From Hyaloraphidium curvatum (lineage: Eukaryota > Monoblepharomycota > Hyaloraphidiomycetes > Hyaloraphidiales > Hyaloraphidiaceae): 64,000 nt of DNA. The notes beneath the pieces were generated by a model. It searched no databases. It was given only the letters and a program-made list of their open reading frames with translations, and was not told the origin of the DNA. Both the position numbers and the translations under genes were made by a program. The DNA lies in assembly GCA_025558095.1 (NCBI GenBank), contig JAIVFI010000025.1, positions 310,001 to 374,000 of the forward strand, read 5' to 3'. The stretch's first letter is position 1. Every line of letters starts with the position of its first letter. Of this stretch, positions 12,331 through 24,800 are shown in pieces.

Positions 12331-13391
12331 ATGTCGAGTCCACGTCGACGCATAGAAGTCCGTTGGGTTGCCGTTGCTTCCCTGGACTGCCCTGACTGAC
12401 CCGGCTCCGCCCTTCGGACCCCCAGACGGACGTCATGAAGCTGTGGGTGCCGCTCGCGTCCCTCCGCCCTCCACCCCTAACTCCCCCCCCAGCCTGATGA
12501 GCGATTACGAGGTGACGCTCGTCAACGACAACATGCAGGAGTTCTACGTGCGGTGCGGGTCCCGGAGCAACCTCCGGCCCGGCCAGCTCACCCCCGCGCT
12601 CCCGACCCGACCCGCTCCCCGCACCCCACACGCCCCTCTTCCAGCTTTCACGGGCCGAAAGACAGTGCGTGTCACCCGTAACTCCCTCGGATAGCCGCCC
12701 CGCCCTCCCTGACGCGTCCCGCCCCGCCCCGCCCCCCGCCAGCGCCCTTCTCCGGCGGCGTCTGGAAGGTATGCATTCGCTCCCCGCTGCGCCCCGCGGA
12801 CCCCCGGAGCCGACCGCCTCGCGCTGCCGCCAGATCCACGTGGAGCTGCCGGACCAGTACCCCTACAAATCGCCGTCGATAGGGTTCATGAACAAGATCT
12901 ACCACCCCAACATCGACGAGCTGTGCGTTCGGTCCCCCCCTGCGCGCGGTGGACGGCCGCTGACCATCTTCGTTGGCTCTACAGGAGCGGATCCGTGTGC
13001 CTGGACGTGATCAACCAGACCTGGAGCCCGATGTTTGGTTTGCATCCTCCCAGCCCGCGTGCTGCTTCTCCCACTGACACCGCGCCCCCAGACATGATCA
13101 ACATCTTCGAGGTCTTCCTACCGCAGCTCCTCCGGTACCCGAATCCGAACGACCCGCTGAACGGCGAGGCGGCGGCGCTGCTGATGCGGGAACCCTCGGC
13201 GTACGACACCAAAGTCCGAGGTGGGCCCCTTCCCGCCCCTTCTTCGGGGAGATCTCACGCGCGCGGCAGACTACGTGACCAAGTACGCCTCCCCCGACGC
13301 CGTGGACGCGACGGCGGGCGAGTCGGACGGGGAGGACTCGAGCATGGAGTCCTTCTCGGACGACGACCAGGCGGCGGACCTGGAGCTGTGA
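12331..13391 (+). CDS. UBE2H: Ubiquitin-conjugating enzyme E2 H
   Basis: E2 enzyme that works with the GID/CTLH E3 ligase in yeast and animals. Nine exons (12331-12357, 12426-12442, 12493-12552, 12645-12664, 12743-12768, 12834-12922, 12985-13037, 13092-13220, 13270-13391) give 180 residues, the usual family length. The start [15 protein letters not shown] matches the family's N-terminus. The UBC core shows [26 protein letters not shown], the active-site region [13 protein letters not shown] with its catalytic Cys, and [17 protein letters not shown]. The tail is acidic and serine-rich ([16 protein letters not shown]), as in UBE2H/Ubc8. Two exons of only 17 and 20 nt show how finely the genes here are split. 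Confidence 0.96.
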
Positions 13392-13713
13392 CCGCGGGCT
13401 GCGGTGGCGGAGGACTATACCCACGGGTGCGGTCTCGGGTTCCTTCTTGGTCGGCCGGGGATTGGGAGGGGCGCGGAAGGGGCGGAGGGCTGCAGTGCCG
13501 AAGCGGGCGCGTCCGGTGGCGGAGCGCACGACATCTCGTTCGATTGGTCAATCAGCTATTAGATGAAGCGCTTGGAGAAGTGATCGGGCTGCACATCGGT
13601 CCAGATCGCGGTCCGGGGTGAGCAGATCAGGGGCGAGCGCGGGTGACGGGGACGGGGACGCGTTGCGCAAACCTCCCAAACCTCCGCACCTGCCTCCCCA
13701 CGCCTTGCCAGCC
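13392..13713. other. Intergenic, UBE2H to STAM
   Basis: About 320 bp between two plus-strand genes. An in-frame ATG at 13618 upstream of STAM would add a low-complexity leader; I prefer the ATG at 13714. Nothing else was seen. Confidence 0.5.
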
Positions 13714-15269
13714 ATGGCGGACCTCACCGCGCTAGTGATCAAGGCGACGGACGAGACGAACACGTCCGAGGACTGGGGCACCATCGTCGACATCATGGAC
13801 CGCGCGCGGGGCAGCGACGAGCGGTGAGTTCCGCGCGCGCCTTCCGCGCCCCGCTGACCCGCGAAGGTGCCGCGCCGTCGTGCGCGCGCTCGTCGACCGG
13901 CTGGCGAGCCGCAACGGCAACGTGGGCGGCGCCTCTGCCGCCCCTCACCCCCTGACCCCTGACCCCCCCGACCCGCGCAGGTCGTGATGTACGCCGTCGT
14001 CGTCGCCGACTCGCTCGTCAAGAACTGCGGGCCCGCCGGCCAGAAGGAGGTCGCGTCGCGGTGGGCCGCCCGTCGCTCGGCCTGGCGCCGGGCTGAACCC
14101 CCTGCAGCGCTTTCCTGGACGCGCTGGTGAAGCGCATCGCAGACCGCGACTTGCACGACTCGCTGCGCCAGCGGATCCTGGACAACATCCAGCAGTGGGC
14201 GACCGCCATGAAGGCGGACCCGTCGCTGGGCTACATGGCGGACGTGTACGGCTCCCTCAAGGCCCAGGGTTACCGCTTCCCGGAGGCAGCAGCGGCCCCG
14301 GCGCCGGGGTCGAAGCCGGCTGCCGCCTTCGCGCCGCCAAAGAGCGCGCCAAAGACGACAAAGGAGGAGGAGGACGAGGAGCTGCAGCTGGCGGTGGGAT
14401 CTATTCCAGCCACTGCGGCGCCCTCAAGTACTGACGTTCCTCCGGCGGGCCAGCTGGCTCTTTCGCTGTCCGAGTTCGAGTCTCGGGCGTCCTCGACGAG
14501 CAACGTGGCAAGTCGGGCCCCCGTGCGGGAATCCGCAGCACCAGTAGCGCCCAAGGTGGACCGCCTCTACCACTCCTGCCAACTCCGGCTCTGACCGGCC
14601 CCCGATCCTGCAGCCCTCCTCCCGCGTCCTGTTCCAGGTCCGCGCCCTGTACGATTTCGCCGGCGACGCCTCGCAGGGCGAGCTCTCCCTCACCCGCGGC
14701 GACATTGTCGACGTGACCGACACCACCTTCAAGGACTGGTGGCGGGGCGAGCTCCGCGGCGCGGGTGCCTCGGGCGTGTTCCCGCAAAACTACACGGAAA
14801 AGATCAGGGAGGAGCCCAAGGTGGACCTGAACCTGGAGCGCGAGGTGCTCGAGGGGAGCAGGAACGTGGAGCTGTTCCTCAAGGTCCTCGGGGAGGTGGA
14901 CCCAAGGAACGAGAACCTGAGCGAGAACGAGAAGCTGCAGGAGCGGTACAGGGACATGCTCATCATGCGGCCAAAGGTCATCAAGCTGATCGAGTTCTAC
15001 AGCCGGAGAAAGGGTGGGTTATCTGCCGCGGTCGCGACCGTCCAGCGCTCACGCGGAGGCGTTTAGACGAGCTCCTGGCCCTGAGCGAACAGTTCTCAAA
15101 GGCCCAGCAATCCTACCAGAGCTTGCTCCAGGGAGCTCTCGCGCAGCACCGCTCGGCGTCCTACTACAGCGCCGCACCGGCCGGACCGCCCCCGCCGGGT
15201 CACGAGTATGGGGCGCCACCGCCACAGCAGTATGATTACGGTTACCAACAACAATACCCGAGCTATTGA
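13714..15269 (+). CDS. HSE1: ESCRT-0 subunit STAM/Hse1 (VHS-UIM-SH3)
   Basis: Endosomal sorting protein that pairs with Hrs/Vps27 to capture ubiquitinated cargo. The VHS domain starts MADLTALVIKATDETN and includes NIQQWATAMKADPSLG. After a basic/alanine linker, removal of the 60 nt intron 14394-14453 creates an intact ubiquitin-interacting motif (EEDEELQLALALSLSEFES); read-through would destroy it. The SH3 domain follows (VRALYDFAGDASQGELSL, DWWRGEL, GVFPQNY), then a GAT-like coiled coil (NVELFLKVLGEVDP, DMLIMRPKVIKLIEFYSRR). The tail is rich in Pro/Gln/Tyr (PPPQQYDYGYQQQ), as in other STAM proteins. Domain order and length fit the family well. Confidence 0.95.
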
Positions 15270-15323
15270 GCCCTGTAGCGCTCCACCCTCTGTGTCGTTC
15301 AACCATGTGCAATGAATCCTCTA

Positions 15324-17714
15324 CTACCTGACCTGCTGCGGGGCGAACCTGTCGAAAGTGTTCCTCACACCGGTAGCCCGACTCGCCGGCTGCGGTTTGA
15401 GTCCGAGGTCCGGCTTGTCCGCCGGACCGTTGGGAGAGTTGCCCGACGTGGGCGTCCCCGAGAGCGTCTCGGTCTCGACCAAGATATCGTCCGTCTCGAG
15501 GTTGCTCTCGTCCAAGAACCGCTGGCTGCTGCTGTAGACGCGCTTCCGTCCGGATTGCTGGCTCTGCGGGACCACTCCCGACGGGGTGGACGAAGGCTTG
15601 GCAGCACGGATGGCGCTGACGTCAAACGTTGCGCCCGGGGATTTGGAGGAGTAGAAGGATGTGTTGAGGGGCTTGCTGCTAGCTGCGGACGCAGCCGCGG
15701 GCTTGCTGAGGGGAACACTAGGCGACCCGAAAGGATCGCCCAGGGGCGAGAGAATGGCTGCGGCATTGTATGCCGGCTGGCCGCCGCTGGCCTTGAGGAA
15801 TCTGATCACGAATTGATAAGCGGGCGTTCGCCGCAGCCAGCGGGAACACTTACGCCGGGGTTGATGGAAGATCCTTGAGCATCTTGGCCGTCTCCAGCTT
15901 CCTCTTTTCCTCCAGGACCTCCTCCTTCTCACGCTGCAACGAAAGGGTCGTAAACGAAACTCCCGGTCCCGCCGCTGCAGTGCAACCCACTTGCAGCTTG
16001 AGCCTCTCCTGGCCCATGCGAATCGCTGCTTCGGCAAAGCGCTTTCGCTCCTCGTCGAATTGAGAGCGAAGCTTCTCGAGCTCGGCCTGCTCGCGCTTGA
16101 GCTCGCCTGCCAACCTGGCAACTGCGGATCAGCTTTGCATTCGGGCAAAGCCGACAGCGCAGCTCACTCTTCCATGGTGTCCCGCTTGCTGTGCGTTTCA
16201 TTAGAAGTCACTGCGAGGTCGAGGAGTTCTTGCTGCTGCCTCGTGACGACCTTGGCCGCAGCTTTACGTGACAGCTCCGTCAATGCCCGAATGAAAAACT
16301 CCGAACACGGACACCAACCAAGCTGAGCCTCGAGCTCCTTGATTTGGCGAGCGTTTTCAGCGAGCTTCCGGGTGCTCTCCTCGGAGGTGTCGACGCGGTT
16401 CTTTTCCGACTCCATGGCGGTGAAGATGCGATCGTAGCAGGACTCCAGCAGCTCCCGTATCTTGGCTTCCAGAGTCGACTGCACGAGCTCGAGCGCAATT
16501 TGGAAACGACCCTGGTCGGCATCGGCCGCCGGATCGGTGAGGTCCACCGCGTCCAGGTTCCCCTGCTCGTCCATGCTGAAGGTCGTCGAGTCTCTGGGCA
16601 GCTCGAGGCCGACGGCGATCTGCTGGAGATCCGAGTAGATGGAAAACAGCAACCGCCTGAGCGCCAGATTCTCCTGCAGAACCTCCTGTTCCCTCTCCTC
16701 GTAATTCGCAATGACGACCCGGTACATGTCGTCCTCCGGCTGTTTTCTCCGTCAACGTTATTGCGCATGGCAACAACGGCACGCTGACCCACGTCCTGCT
16801 CGTGAAGAGTGGCCGACGAGCTTGCTTTCGGCAGCGCGTTCAAGCATCGGATGGCCGGCCGCTTGACACCTCCTGCGGTGCGGTCGTTCGACGCCTTGTT
16901 TATCCGGTCTTTCAGCTTCTCGTTCTCCCGTTCCTTCTTCCGCAGCTCGTGCTAGGTCCCGTGTTAGTCGTTCCGACGCCGCGTCACCGGGCAGGCCTAC
17001 CTGGCACTGCTGCTTGACGTGCTGGAGATTGTTGCGGGCCACTTTGAGCTCCTCCCTGGTCAAGCTGTGCTTGATATTCGACTCCTGCAGCTGCTTCTGA
17101 GCAAGGCTGGTGGACACGTAAGACGGAGCGTGGCCGAACCGGGTCCCGCGGCTCACCTCAGCTTCGACCCCAGACTCTCCACCTCTCGCTCCAACGACTC
17201 CAGCTTGGACTTTGTGCGATTCTGGCGGCATAATAAGCTGCGCCTTCGCCGTTCTCAGATACCGCCTACGCACGTGGGTCTCCGTGAGCGCGTCGTTGTC
17301 GCTGCTCAGCTTCCGCAGCCGGTCCACCAAGCCTTCCTGCGCCGTGACATCACGCTGAGTGTCCCACATTATCAGAAACAATACAAATGAGACACAGAGA
17401 AGTCGTCCGACCTGGTGTTGTTGCAGCATGGCAAACAGGCAGTCGATGACCTTCCGGTTGTCGTCGTTGTTGCTTTCCTCCCCCTTGTAGAGCTTCAAAG
17501 GCGAAGGAAACCCGGACGCCGCCAGCTCTCGGTTGAGAAAATCGCATGTCGCGCTCAGCGAGTAGGCCGTGGCAGCTTCGTCGTCGCCGGAAGGATCCCT
17601 GGGCCACCGCGTCGGTTCCGCGCTCCCGCGGCGCGCCGGTTCCCCTCACATGCGGTCAAGCTTCGCCGCCGCGGTCATTCGTGGACGTCGCAAATCCAAA
17701 TCGAGCGACGCCAT
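15324..17714 (-). CDS. SSX2IP: SSX2IP/ADIP-like centrosomal coiled-coil protein (Msd1 family)
   Basis: ADIP-domain proteins sit at centrosomes and spindle poles and help anchor microtubules. The first conserved segment (FLNRELAASGFPSPL, then CLFAMLQQHQRD) matches the N-terminal ADIP motif. Long coiled coils follow, including EMYRVVIANYEEREQEVLQEN and KRFAEAAIRMGQERLKLQRE, both recognisable in animal SSX2IP. The C-terminus is Ser/Pro/Lys-rich and low in conservation, ending FAPQQVR. I place the start at 17714 (MASLDLDLRRPR); an in-frame ATG about 25 codons upstream cannot be excluded. Several introns of about 50-60 nt occur. With the CPAP-like gene at 40.6 kb it indicates a centriole-bearing cell. 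Family assignment is from remembered motif similarity, not a search. Confidence 0.85.
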
Positions 17715-18239
17715 TGGGCTCGCTCTTGGGGGTGTGGACTCTCGGAATTCGGCGAGATGAAGCAGACTCTTCATATTCGGCGCCGGCATTCATCAGTCAA
17801 CCCATACATGCTCTCCGGAACCCAAGACCTTGGAGGTGCTTATCCCGATGAAGGAGCAAGAAAGGAAAGCCTCGCCGTGGATCCCTCTCGCGCTTTCACG
17901 GCGGTTCCTAGTCGGTGTCGAGTCCGCGTCTGAGCCGACACTCCTTTGCCCAGTCCGACGCTCTCCCGGCGTGCAGTGACTGGGTATTCAAGCAGGAACC
18001 GCCACAGGCCCATGCAGGAGACCAGAGTCCCGAGGCAGTGGGTTGAACCATCAAGCTATCATGGTGGTGCGTCGCCACCAAGCGAGTTCACGGGACACAA
18101 TCGACCACAATTGGAGCTCAAACCCGGCTTCCAAAAGGCACGCCTCGGGGAAGAACTCGGCCGACTGTCCGGATCGCGTGGCTGCAGACCCAAATGTTCG
18201 ACCTCGGCTGCCGCTGACGACCAGCCGCGGCGACTTCCT
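17715..18239. other. Intergenic, RPC9 to SSX2IP
   Basis: 525 bp between two minus-strand genes, holding the RPC9 3' flank and the SSX2IP promoter. A weak tRNA-like stretch was considered and rejected. Nothing else was seen. Confidence 0.5.
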
Positions 18240-18770
18240 TCAGGGGGGCGGAGGTGTGTAGGGGAGCTGCTCCTGGATGATCTCCAGCATCCGATTGACT
18301 TCCTCTTCGACGAAACGGCCCTCGCAGTTCTCGATGATGCTGTAGAGATCGATTTGTTCAGTGGGCCGGAAGTTCAGGATCTGCAGCTTCTCCAGCTTCG
18401 TCAGCTTGAACTCCTTCATGTGCTCCAGGAAGGAAAGAATGATCTGCTCGCTCTGCTGCGCACAGGGTCTCTTGGCAAGGTACTTCCGCAGCTTCGGGCA
18501 CGACGTGTGAATAGGCGCGTCGCGGGGAAGTCTCCGGCTCCACGCACTTGGTAGTCAATAGACTGGAGGTCTCCAGAGTCCTCGTCCTTCTTCTCCTTCG
18601 CCTTCTCCCGCTTGTCGCGCCCCTTGCCATCGCGAGACTCCTTGAGCTCCCGGAGGAAATCGAACACTTCGTAGTCCGAAACTGTCGCGGGAGAGCCAAA
18701 TGAGCGGGTGCCGGGGCCGTGGCGGGATCGTGGCCGTACGGAACGCCGCTTGGACGTCGTCAATCTCCAT
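18240..18770 (-). CDS. RPC17: RNA polymerase III subunit RPC9 (Rpc17/CRCP)
   Basis: Stalk subunit of Pol III that pairs with Rpc25 and contacts TFIIIB. Three exons join to about 138 residues. The start MEIDDVQAAF is followed, across a short intron, by LSDYEVFDFLRELKE, the family N-terminal motif. After a lysine-rich linker and a second intron come YLAKRPCAQQSEQI and LTKLEKLQILNFRPTEQID, the HRDC-like Rpb4/RPC9 core, then VEEEVNRMLEIIQEQLP. Its ATG lies only 41 bp downstream of the stop codon of the transposase-Fanzor gene on the same strand, so its promoter must overlap the 3' part of that gene. Confidence 0.93.
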
Positions 18771-18811
18771 CGCAGAGGTAACGCAGTAAGTGGCTACACA
18801 CATATGGAATG

Positions 18812-21800
18812 CTACTTGCCACCAAAAAGGCGGTCCTCTCGGACTCCACCTCGATCAAGCCCACAATCGGGCACAGGCGAGGGCTCGCACCACCCGCCAA
18901 TTTGTAGAGAAGAAAGATAAGAAGACCCACGGCCGGGGCCGTCCAGCCTGACCTTCTTGGCAGAGCCGCGTCCCCGCGCCACCGCACCAGGACGCTTGGG
19001 CACGGTGGGAACGGATCCGGTCTGAAGAGTGGTGCCTGCAACGCCATCAGCTCACACGCTCCAAAGCGAGCAAAATCAGCGTACCAGCGGACTTCGCGGC
19101 CGGCTTCGACGGCTTGCGCCTCCTGGTGTCAGGCTTGAACGGCCAGGGGCGCTCGCCACCGGTAGCGATCGCGAACCAGAACAGGTACCCGATGGACCGA
19201 CAGCTGTTGACGTCCCTCATCCAGTACGTGCGACAGGTCGGGCAGTACTTGGCGCCCCGGATCTCGCCACGGCACCCGGGGTTGGTGATGGGGACAACGT
19301 AGGTCGTCAGGCACCTGCCGAGAGGGCGATCAATGCCGCGAAATCAGGCGCGAAGTACGAGGGAAAACTCACTTTGAACACATCTGGCTCGTCAGGTACT
19401 CGTTGATCAAAACGAGGATTCCAACGGCCGCGAGCGCGGCCCTGAACTGCACAATCCGAGAAGCCGGACCGCCCTTGCTTGCGTGACCAAAGCGGGCGGC
19501 GCCATAGGCGAAGGTGGTCTGGGAATCGAACTTGCCCGAGTACGGGTTGCGACACAGGTCGCGGGCGATCCAGTCGAGCACCTGCCGACGCCTCCGGATG
19601 GTACGGACGCGGTCGCGGCTGCAAAAGAAGGCGTCAGGAAGGCTGCATCCCAATCACGCAGGCTGGCCGTGAACAAACCATATCTCATCATTGCAGTAGA
19701 ACTTGACGACGGAGCAGAGCTCCTTCGTGATGGCATGGGCGTACTTGCGAAACTGCTCGCAGCTCGTCGTCCGCTGCGAAGGCAGTGCCGATTCCCAAGC
19801 CTCGATTGTCAGGCCGGAGGGGAGGGTGTGCGACTTGCGCAGCGACGCCAGTTTCCTAGAAGCGTGCTGGTAACCACACATCCGGCGATCGAGGTCCCCA
19901 GGCACGCCGAGAATGAGCTCCGGAAGCTGGCGGACGCCGGCGCGCCCAAAGCCGGCGATACCACCCCAGAACCTGTCCCCGTCGGCATCGGACCCGCCGT
20001 CGGGGTTGGGGAAAAGCGTCCAGTTCCGTTCGGCCTTCCGCAGCTTCTCGTCGCGGTTCGCATGCCCGCGGTTGGTCGGGCGGTGAGCCGAGAGCTTGGC
20101 GGCGCCGTCCGGGTGGTGTCGGCAGCGGATGTTGCGCGGCGCCGCCTGCGTCGCCCGCGCAACGCGGGCCGTCTCGTCGCAGGAGTGTTCGAGCCGGATG
20201 TCCTTGATGCGGCCCGCAGAGATGCACCCCTTGGGCACGTTGGCGCGCACAAGAATGTATGTCGATGTGGTGCCGTCCGGGTTGGTGACGACGATCTTCT
20301 CCGAAAGCTCGGGTAGGTGGGTGTTGGCGAAGTCGAACCGTCTCCCCGGGCCGGGGTCCAGGCAGCGGGCCACAAACGCGGGTGCAAGTCGTCGACCGCC
20401 CTGCATATAGAACCAGCGATTTGGATCGCAAAAGACAACGCCACCAGAAACGGGAAGGCCCCGTTGGGCGGCATCCCACATCTCCTCTTCCGTTGCCATT
20501 GTTAGGAAGTGCGGCATTAGCTTCTCCGCGTCCGCCTTCCGGCTAAAGTTGTAGCACGGTATAGAGGTCTTCCAGTCAACAGGCGGACGAGGTATCGATG
20601 AGCACGTAGAGCGAGGGTGCGGTGGGAGAGGAGCGGAGGTTGGAGGCTGAGCAGGGGCAGGTGGAGAAGAGGGCGGAAGCGGAGAAGATCCTGCGGCACC
20701 CACAGGCGAGGCCGTCGGGATGGGAAGAGGAGGCGGAGGAGCGAGGGTGGGAGTGAAGGAGGATGGAGACTCGGAAGGTACCGATGTGGAGGAGTTCGGT
20801 GATGTTGCGGGTGGGGGTTCGGGGGGGATGGAGGCGGGAGGCGGGAGCCCGATCCAATCCTGATCCACGTCCATCCACGTGAAAGGAGTCGAGTCGGGAT
20901 CTACCAGCAAGTGCTCGGCATCGTCGGTAATGGCGGGCGGGGGGAAGAAGACGGTCCCGCCAGCATGGAGCCAGCCGTGAGCTTGAAGATGAACACATCA
21001 GCAGCGCTGAGTGCAGCGGCAAGGATGACATACCATCAACGACGGCCATGCCCGGCGGGGGGTCCGGAGCACCGTGCGGAAGGGTGGGCACGAGGACCGC
21101 GGGCATCCCGAACGAATCTTGGGCCGAAAAGTCGTGCCAGTGGGCGTGCTGTTCTGGCTCCGTACACTCCCAACACGGCTCGGGCGATGGCGCGCTGAGG
21201 AAGACTGTTGGGAAGCAGGTTAGGCGCGGAAGCTCCGATGAAAGAACGGGGACCTACAATCCAAGGGCGGCGTCACTTTGGGCTCAGATTCCGTCCACTG
21301 CTGCTGCGGTGCCTTCGGCTTCGAAGCCCTGGGCACGACGGCCATGTGCTCCTCGACAATGGCAAAGGTTGGGCCACGAAGAACCATGCCAGCAATGCAC
21401 GAGCAGTGCAGCGCATCGCCCGACCGGCGAAGGGTCGGCCGTGAGGCGTCCGCGTGCCCTGCCGGGGAGCGCTTCCCCTCCTGATGGAGGCGGAAAAGAC
21501 GCTCGTCCTGAACAATTTTGTTGCCATTGTTGAACAGGTGTCCAAACAGGTAATCGGGGTTGATCTTGGCCACGTCCGGTGCCAAGGGGCCGAGCTTAAC
21601 ACCGAGCATCTTGAAGAGGTCGGGCAGATCGCTCGCGGTTATGTACAGGGCTATGGGGGTGAGGGAAATCCTGGTCAAGAGCGGCCGGATCCCGCCCGCG
21701 GCCCAGGTCCCTCCGGTGGTGCCGCCTTGGGTCCTTGACTGCTGTTGTTCATGAAACGTATCAGAATGACGACCTCACCACGGGAGAGAACGCGTCACCC

Positions 21801-24800
21801 ACGCTCTTCTCCCCGCTCCCTCCGGCCGCGCTGGACCATCGGCGAGCCGCCACACGTGACTTCCCCAATCGCTTCTTCACCTTGCCCTCGGGCGACAGCG
21901 GCGCCCGCTTCTTCCCCGTCGTGACGTAGCCATGGAATCGCTTGGGTGCCCCGTTCTTCGGCCACGGCTTGGGGTCCACTCGGATCGGTCGGCCCTTTTT
22001 CGACTTCTGCTTCCCGCCGCCGATCGTGGGGAAGTCGTCAGCAGCCTCAACATTGCCGTCTTCCGAGTCGGAGCACTCCATGTCCGCGCAAAGCAGGTCC
22101 ACGGCGGCACTTCCGCGGAACAGAGTCGCAGAGGGTCCACCACCCTCCGCCTCGTTCGCAGGGTCAACGTCCATTGCGGCCTCGGTGGTGAAGCTGGCGG
22201 CGACGCGCCGAGCGCTGTCCGCCGCACTCGATGATGAAGGTGTCGGTGTCGAGCTTTGCGGCAAGGCCGTCGGGCTTGGTTCAGATCCGGTCGAGGCAAC
22301 GCTTGACGATCGCCGCATCTTGAGCCTCGCGATCTGCTCCTCCCGCAGCCGCATAGTCTGAAAGAGAGCCTCGGAGCCAAACGCGTCCGCGTCCGCGCAT
22401 TTGCCCGTCTGCGCGAGGCGAAGTTCAGCTGTGCTCAGCTGACGCGCCCTCTGCCTCTCATCGAGCAGCTCCCTCTCGTAGCGCTGCAACAGCGCCTCCT
22501 TGTCCAGGCCCTCCGTCCACTCCGGCCCCCAAAAGCGGCTCTTTGTGGGGTGGATGCCAACCCCCTGCACGGAGGGGATCTCGACGGGGATGCCACGCAA
22601 CTGCAGCTTGTCAGCCACATACGTCTCGACCAGTTCGTGCCGCTCCTCCTCCTGCAGTTGCCTGATCGCTTCAGGCGGCATCCGGCGGAGTTCGGCTTGG
22701 GCCCGGTCGCGCAGATCCAGCAGGTACGCCGCCTTTGCGTCCTCCTCGTCCTGCGACTTGCCGCGCGCCTTCTGCGGCGATATGGCGACGCTGCGGATAC
22801 GCGTCGCCATCGCCGACCGCTTCAGCTCCACGTCCCGCTTCCTCAGCGAAAGCATCACGCGCTGTAGGACAGTCGCTGGCCATTTTGGCCGGTCGCGGGG
22901 CTCCCGCAGGTCCATGATCGTATTCAGCGAGCGTCCGGATAGCGGCAGGAGTAGCCAGGTCAGGCGAAGCCGAGCCTCCGCGTCAAACTCGGGGCTGCAG
23001 CCAAAGGCCGCGAAGCTGGTGCCGAAAAAGTTCGTATCACCCGTCCCGAGCTTGGCCAGCACGCAGCGCAAGATGTGGCCAATCTTTTGCCGCTTCACGG
23101 CGTTGTCCAGCTCCTCCTTCAGGAAGGTGCGGATCAGGTCCGAAAGCTCCTTGCGCAGCTGGATGGGGACGGTGCGGAGGCGTCCTGCGGCAAGATTCCT
23201 GAAGTAACCGAGCAGCGGGCCGCGCAGCAGGTAGTGGTGCCAGTCGGCAAACTCGGAAGCCAGGTCCGGCCTCAGCTCGTGGTAGGCGTCGGTGACTACC
23301 GCCCGCAGAACCGCAGCCGCCGCGTTATGCTCCTCCACGGAGAGGGTGCCGGGACCGTCAAAAACCTCGCCGTCGTCGGCCATCCCGTCGCCACCGAAGC
23401 CGGCGCCCAGAGCTTCCAGCGCGTGTTCAGGTCCGTCGGCTTCCCCCTCGCCGGCCAGGAAGTCCGCGAACCCGGCGTATTCACCGAAATCTCCGCCCTC
23501 CTCTTCTTCTTCCCCATCTTCGGCAGCGGGCTCGTCATCGTCCTCCGCCATTTCCGTGACCGTGCCGAGTCCCGCGCCAGTTGCGGTGATCTCCACGCCC
23601 GGATCCGTGCCGATGTCCCCGCGCGGCTTCTTCCTCCGGCGTGTGCCTGCGTTGGCGTTTAGCGCCCCCTCGTTCAAAACCACCAGCATCGCCATGTTCG
23701 CTACGACGGAAGGTGGGAACTTGCGCAGGATGGCAGGGGGAACGGAGCGGTTGTCCAGCAGACCGTTGTATACTGCCAGCATCGCCGAGGTCCAGACGAG
23801 CTTTGCAAAGGACGCCGCACCGGTTGCGGCGCGGGAAATGAGCAGCCCCACGCTCTTGAGCGGCTCGATCGCCCAGGGGTGGAGGGCCTCCTCGGGCAAG
23901 AACCAGGTTGTCGACATGGCGCGCTCGGTCACGTGCCGCTCGTGCTCCGCATCCCCGACGGCCTTGTACGCATTCTCCGCAGCTTGCCGCAAAGCCGGCC
24001 GGCATCCTCGCCGGTGTCCCCGGGTTGTCGACAGGCAGAGGTGGCACCTGGGCTCCTTTGCCGCGCAACCTTCGTCCTTCGCCCCGTCTACGTCCATCGC
24101 CGTTGCTCCGGCGGCAGCACTCTCCGCTTCCGTTGCTTGAGTGCGGCAGGCGTGCGGCACAATGTAGTTGACCTGGGCGAGCAGCAGTCCGCGCCGTGAT
24201 GTGAAGGCCCGGGGGATGACGAGGCTGGGACAGCGAGGATGAGTAATGACCCCGTGTGGATCTCTTGCGGAGACCTACTGGAGAGGAGCATCTGCATGCT
24301 GGGTTTCCACGTGTTCCCGGTACTTGGCCTCGAACGCAAACGTGACACGCCTGCCGTCTTTGCGGCAGATCTGGCACGTAAAGTGCTTCCCCGCGACGTG
24401 ATGCCCGAGCCGCACGCCAGCGTCGTACTGGCGCTGATCCGACGACTTGCCGGCCGTAGCGCCGTTCGCGTCCTTTCTCTTCCGCTCCGGGTTCCGAGCC
24501 GGCACCCGGCCCTCGACCGCCACTGTGAAGGGACAATAAAGGCATCCGAGGGAACAGATGTCGACGCGCTTGGCGTCAAAGGCCTTTTCGAGCGCGTCCA
24601 ACTTCAGGTGGAACGCGACGCTCGCGCGACGGGCGGCGTCGCTGACAGGGTTCACGAGCGAATCGAACCCCCAATAGTCCAGCAAATGGTCGCGCATCGG
24701 GTGGCCAGAAAAGATCAACTCAAACAGGACCGAGCGCCCCTCCTCTCCGTGCACAGCAGCCAAAGCCTTGTCGAAGAACGAGCCGAGGTCCGCGTCCGCC

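Noticed and set aside
18000-18120. tRNA-like stretch (minus-strand GGTTCAACCC and a TAGC-type box)
   Set aside because: Box order and spacing do not allow a cloverleaf; no acceptor stem pairing was found.
20350-20366. LDPGPGRRFDF (Asp2252) as the RuvC-I motif
   Set aside because: It has the DPG string, but no hydrophobic strand after it; VVFCDPNRWFYM upstream fits the RuvC-I strand pattern better. A structure model should decide.
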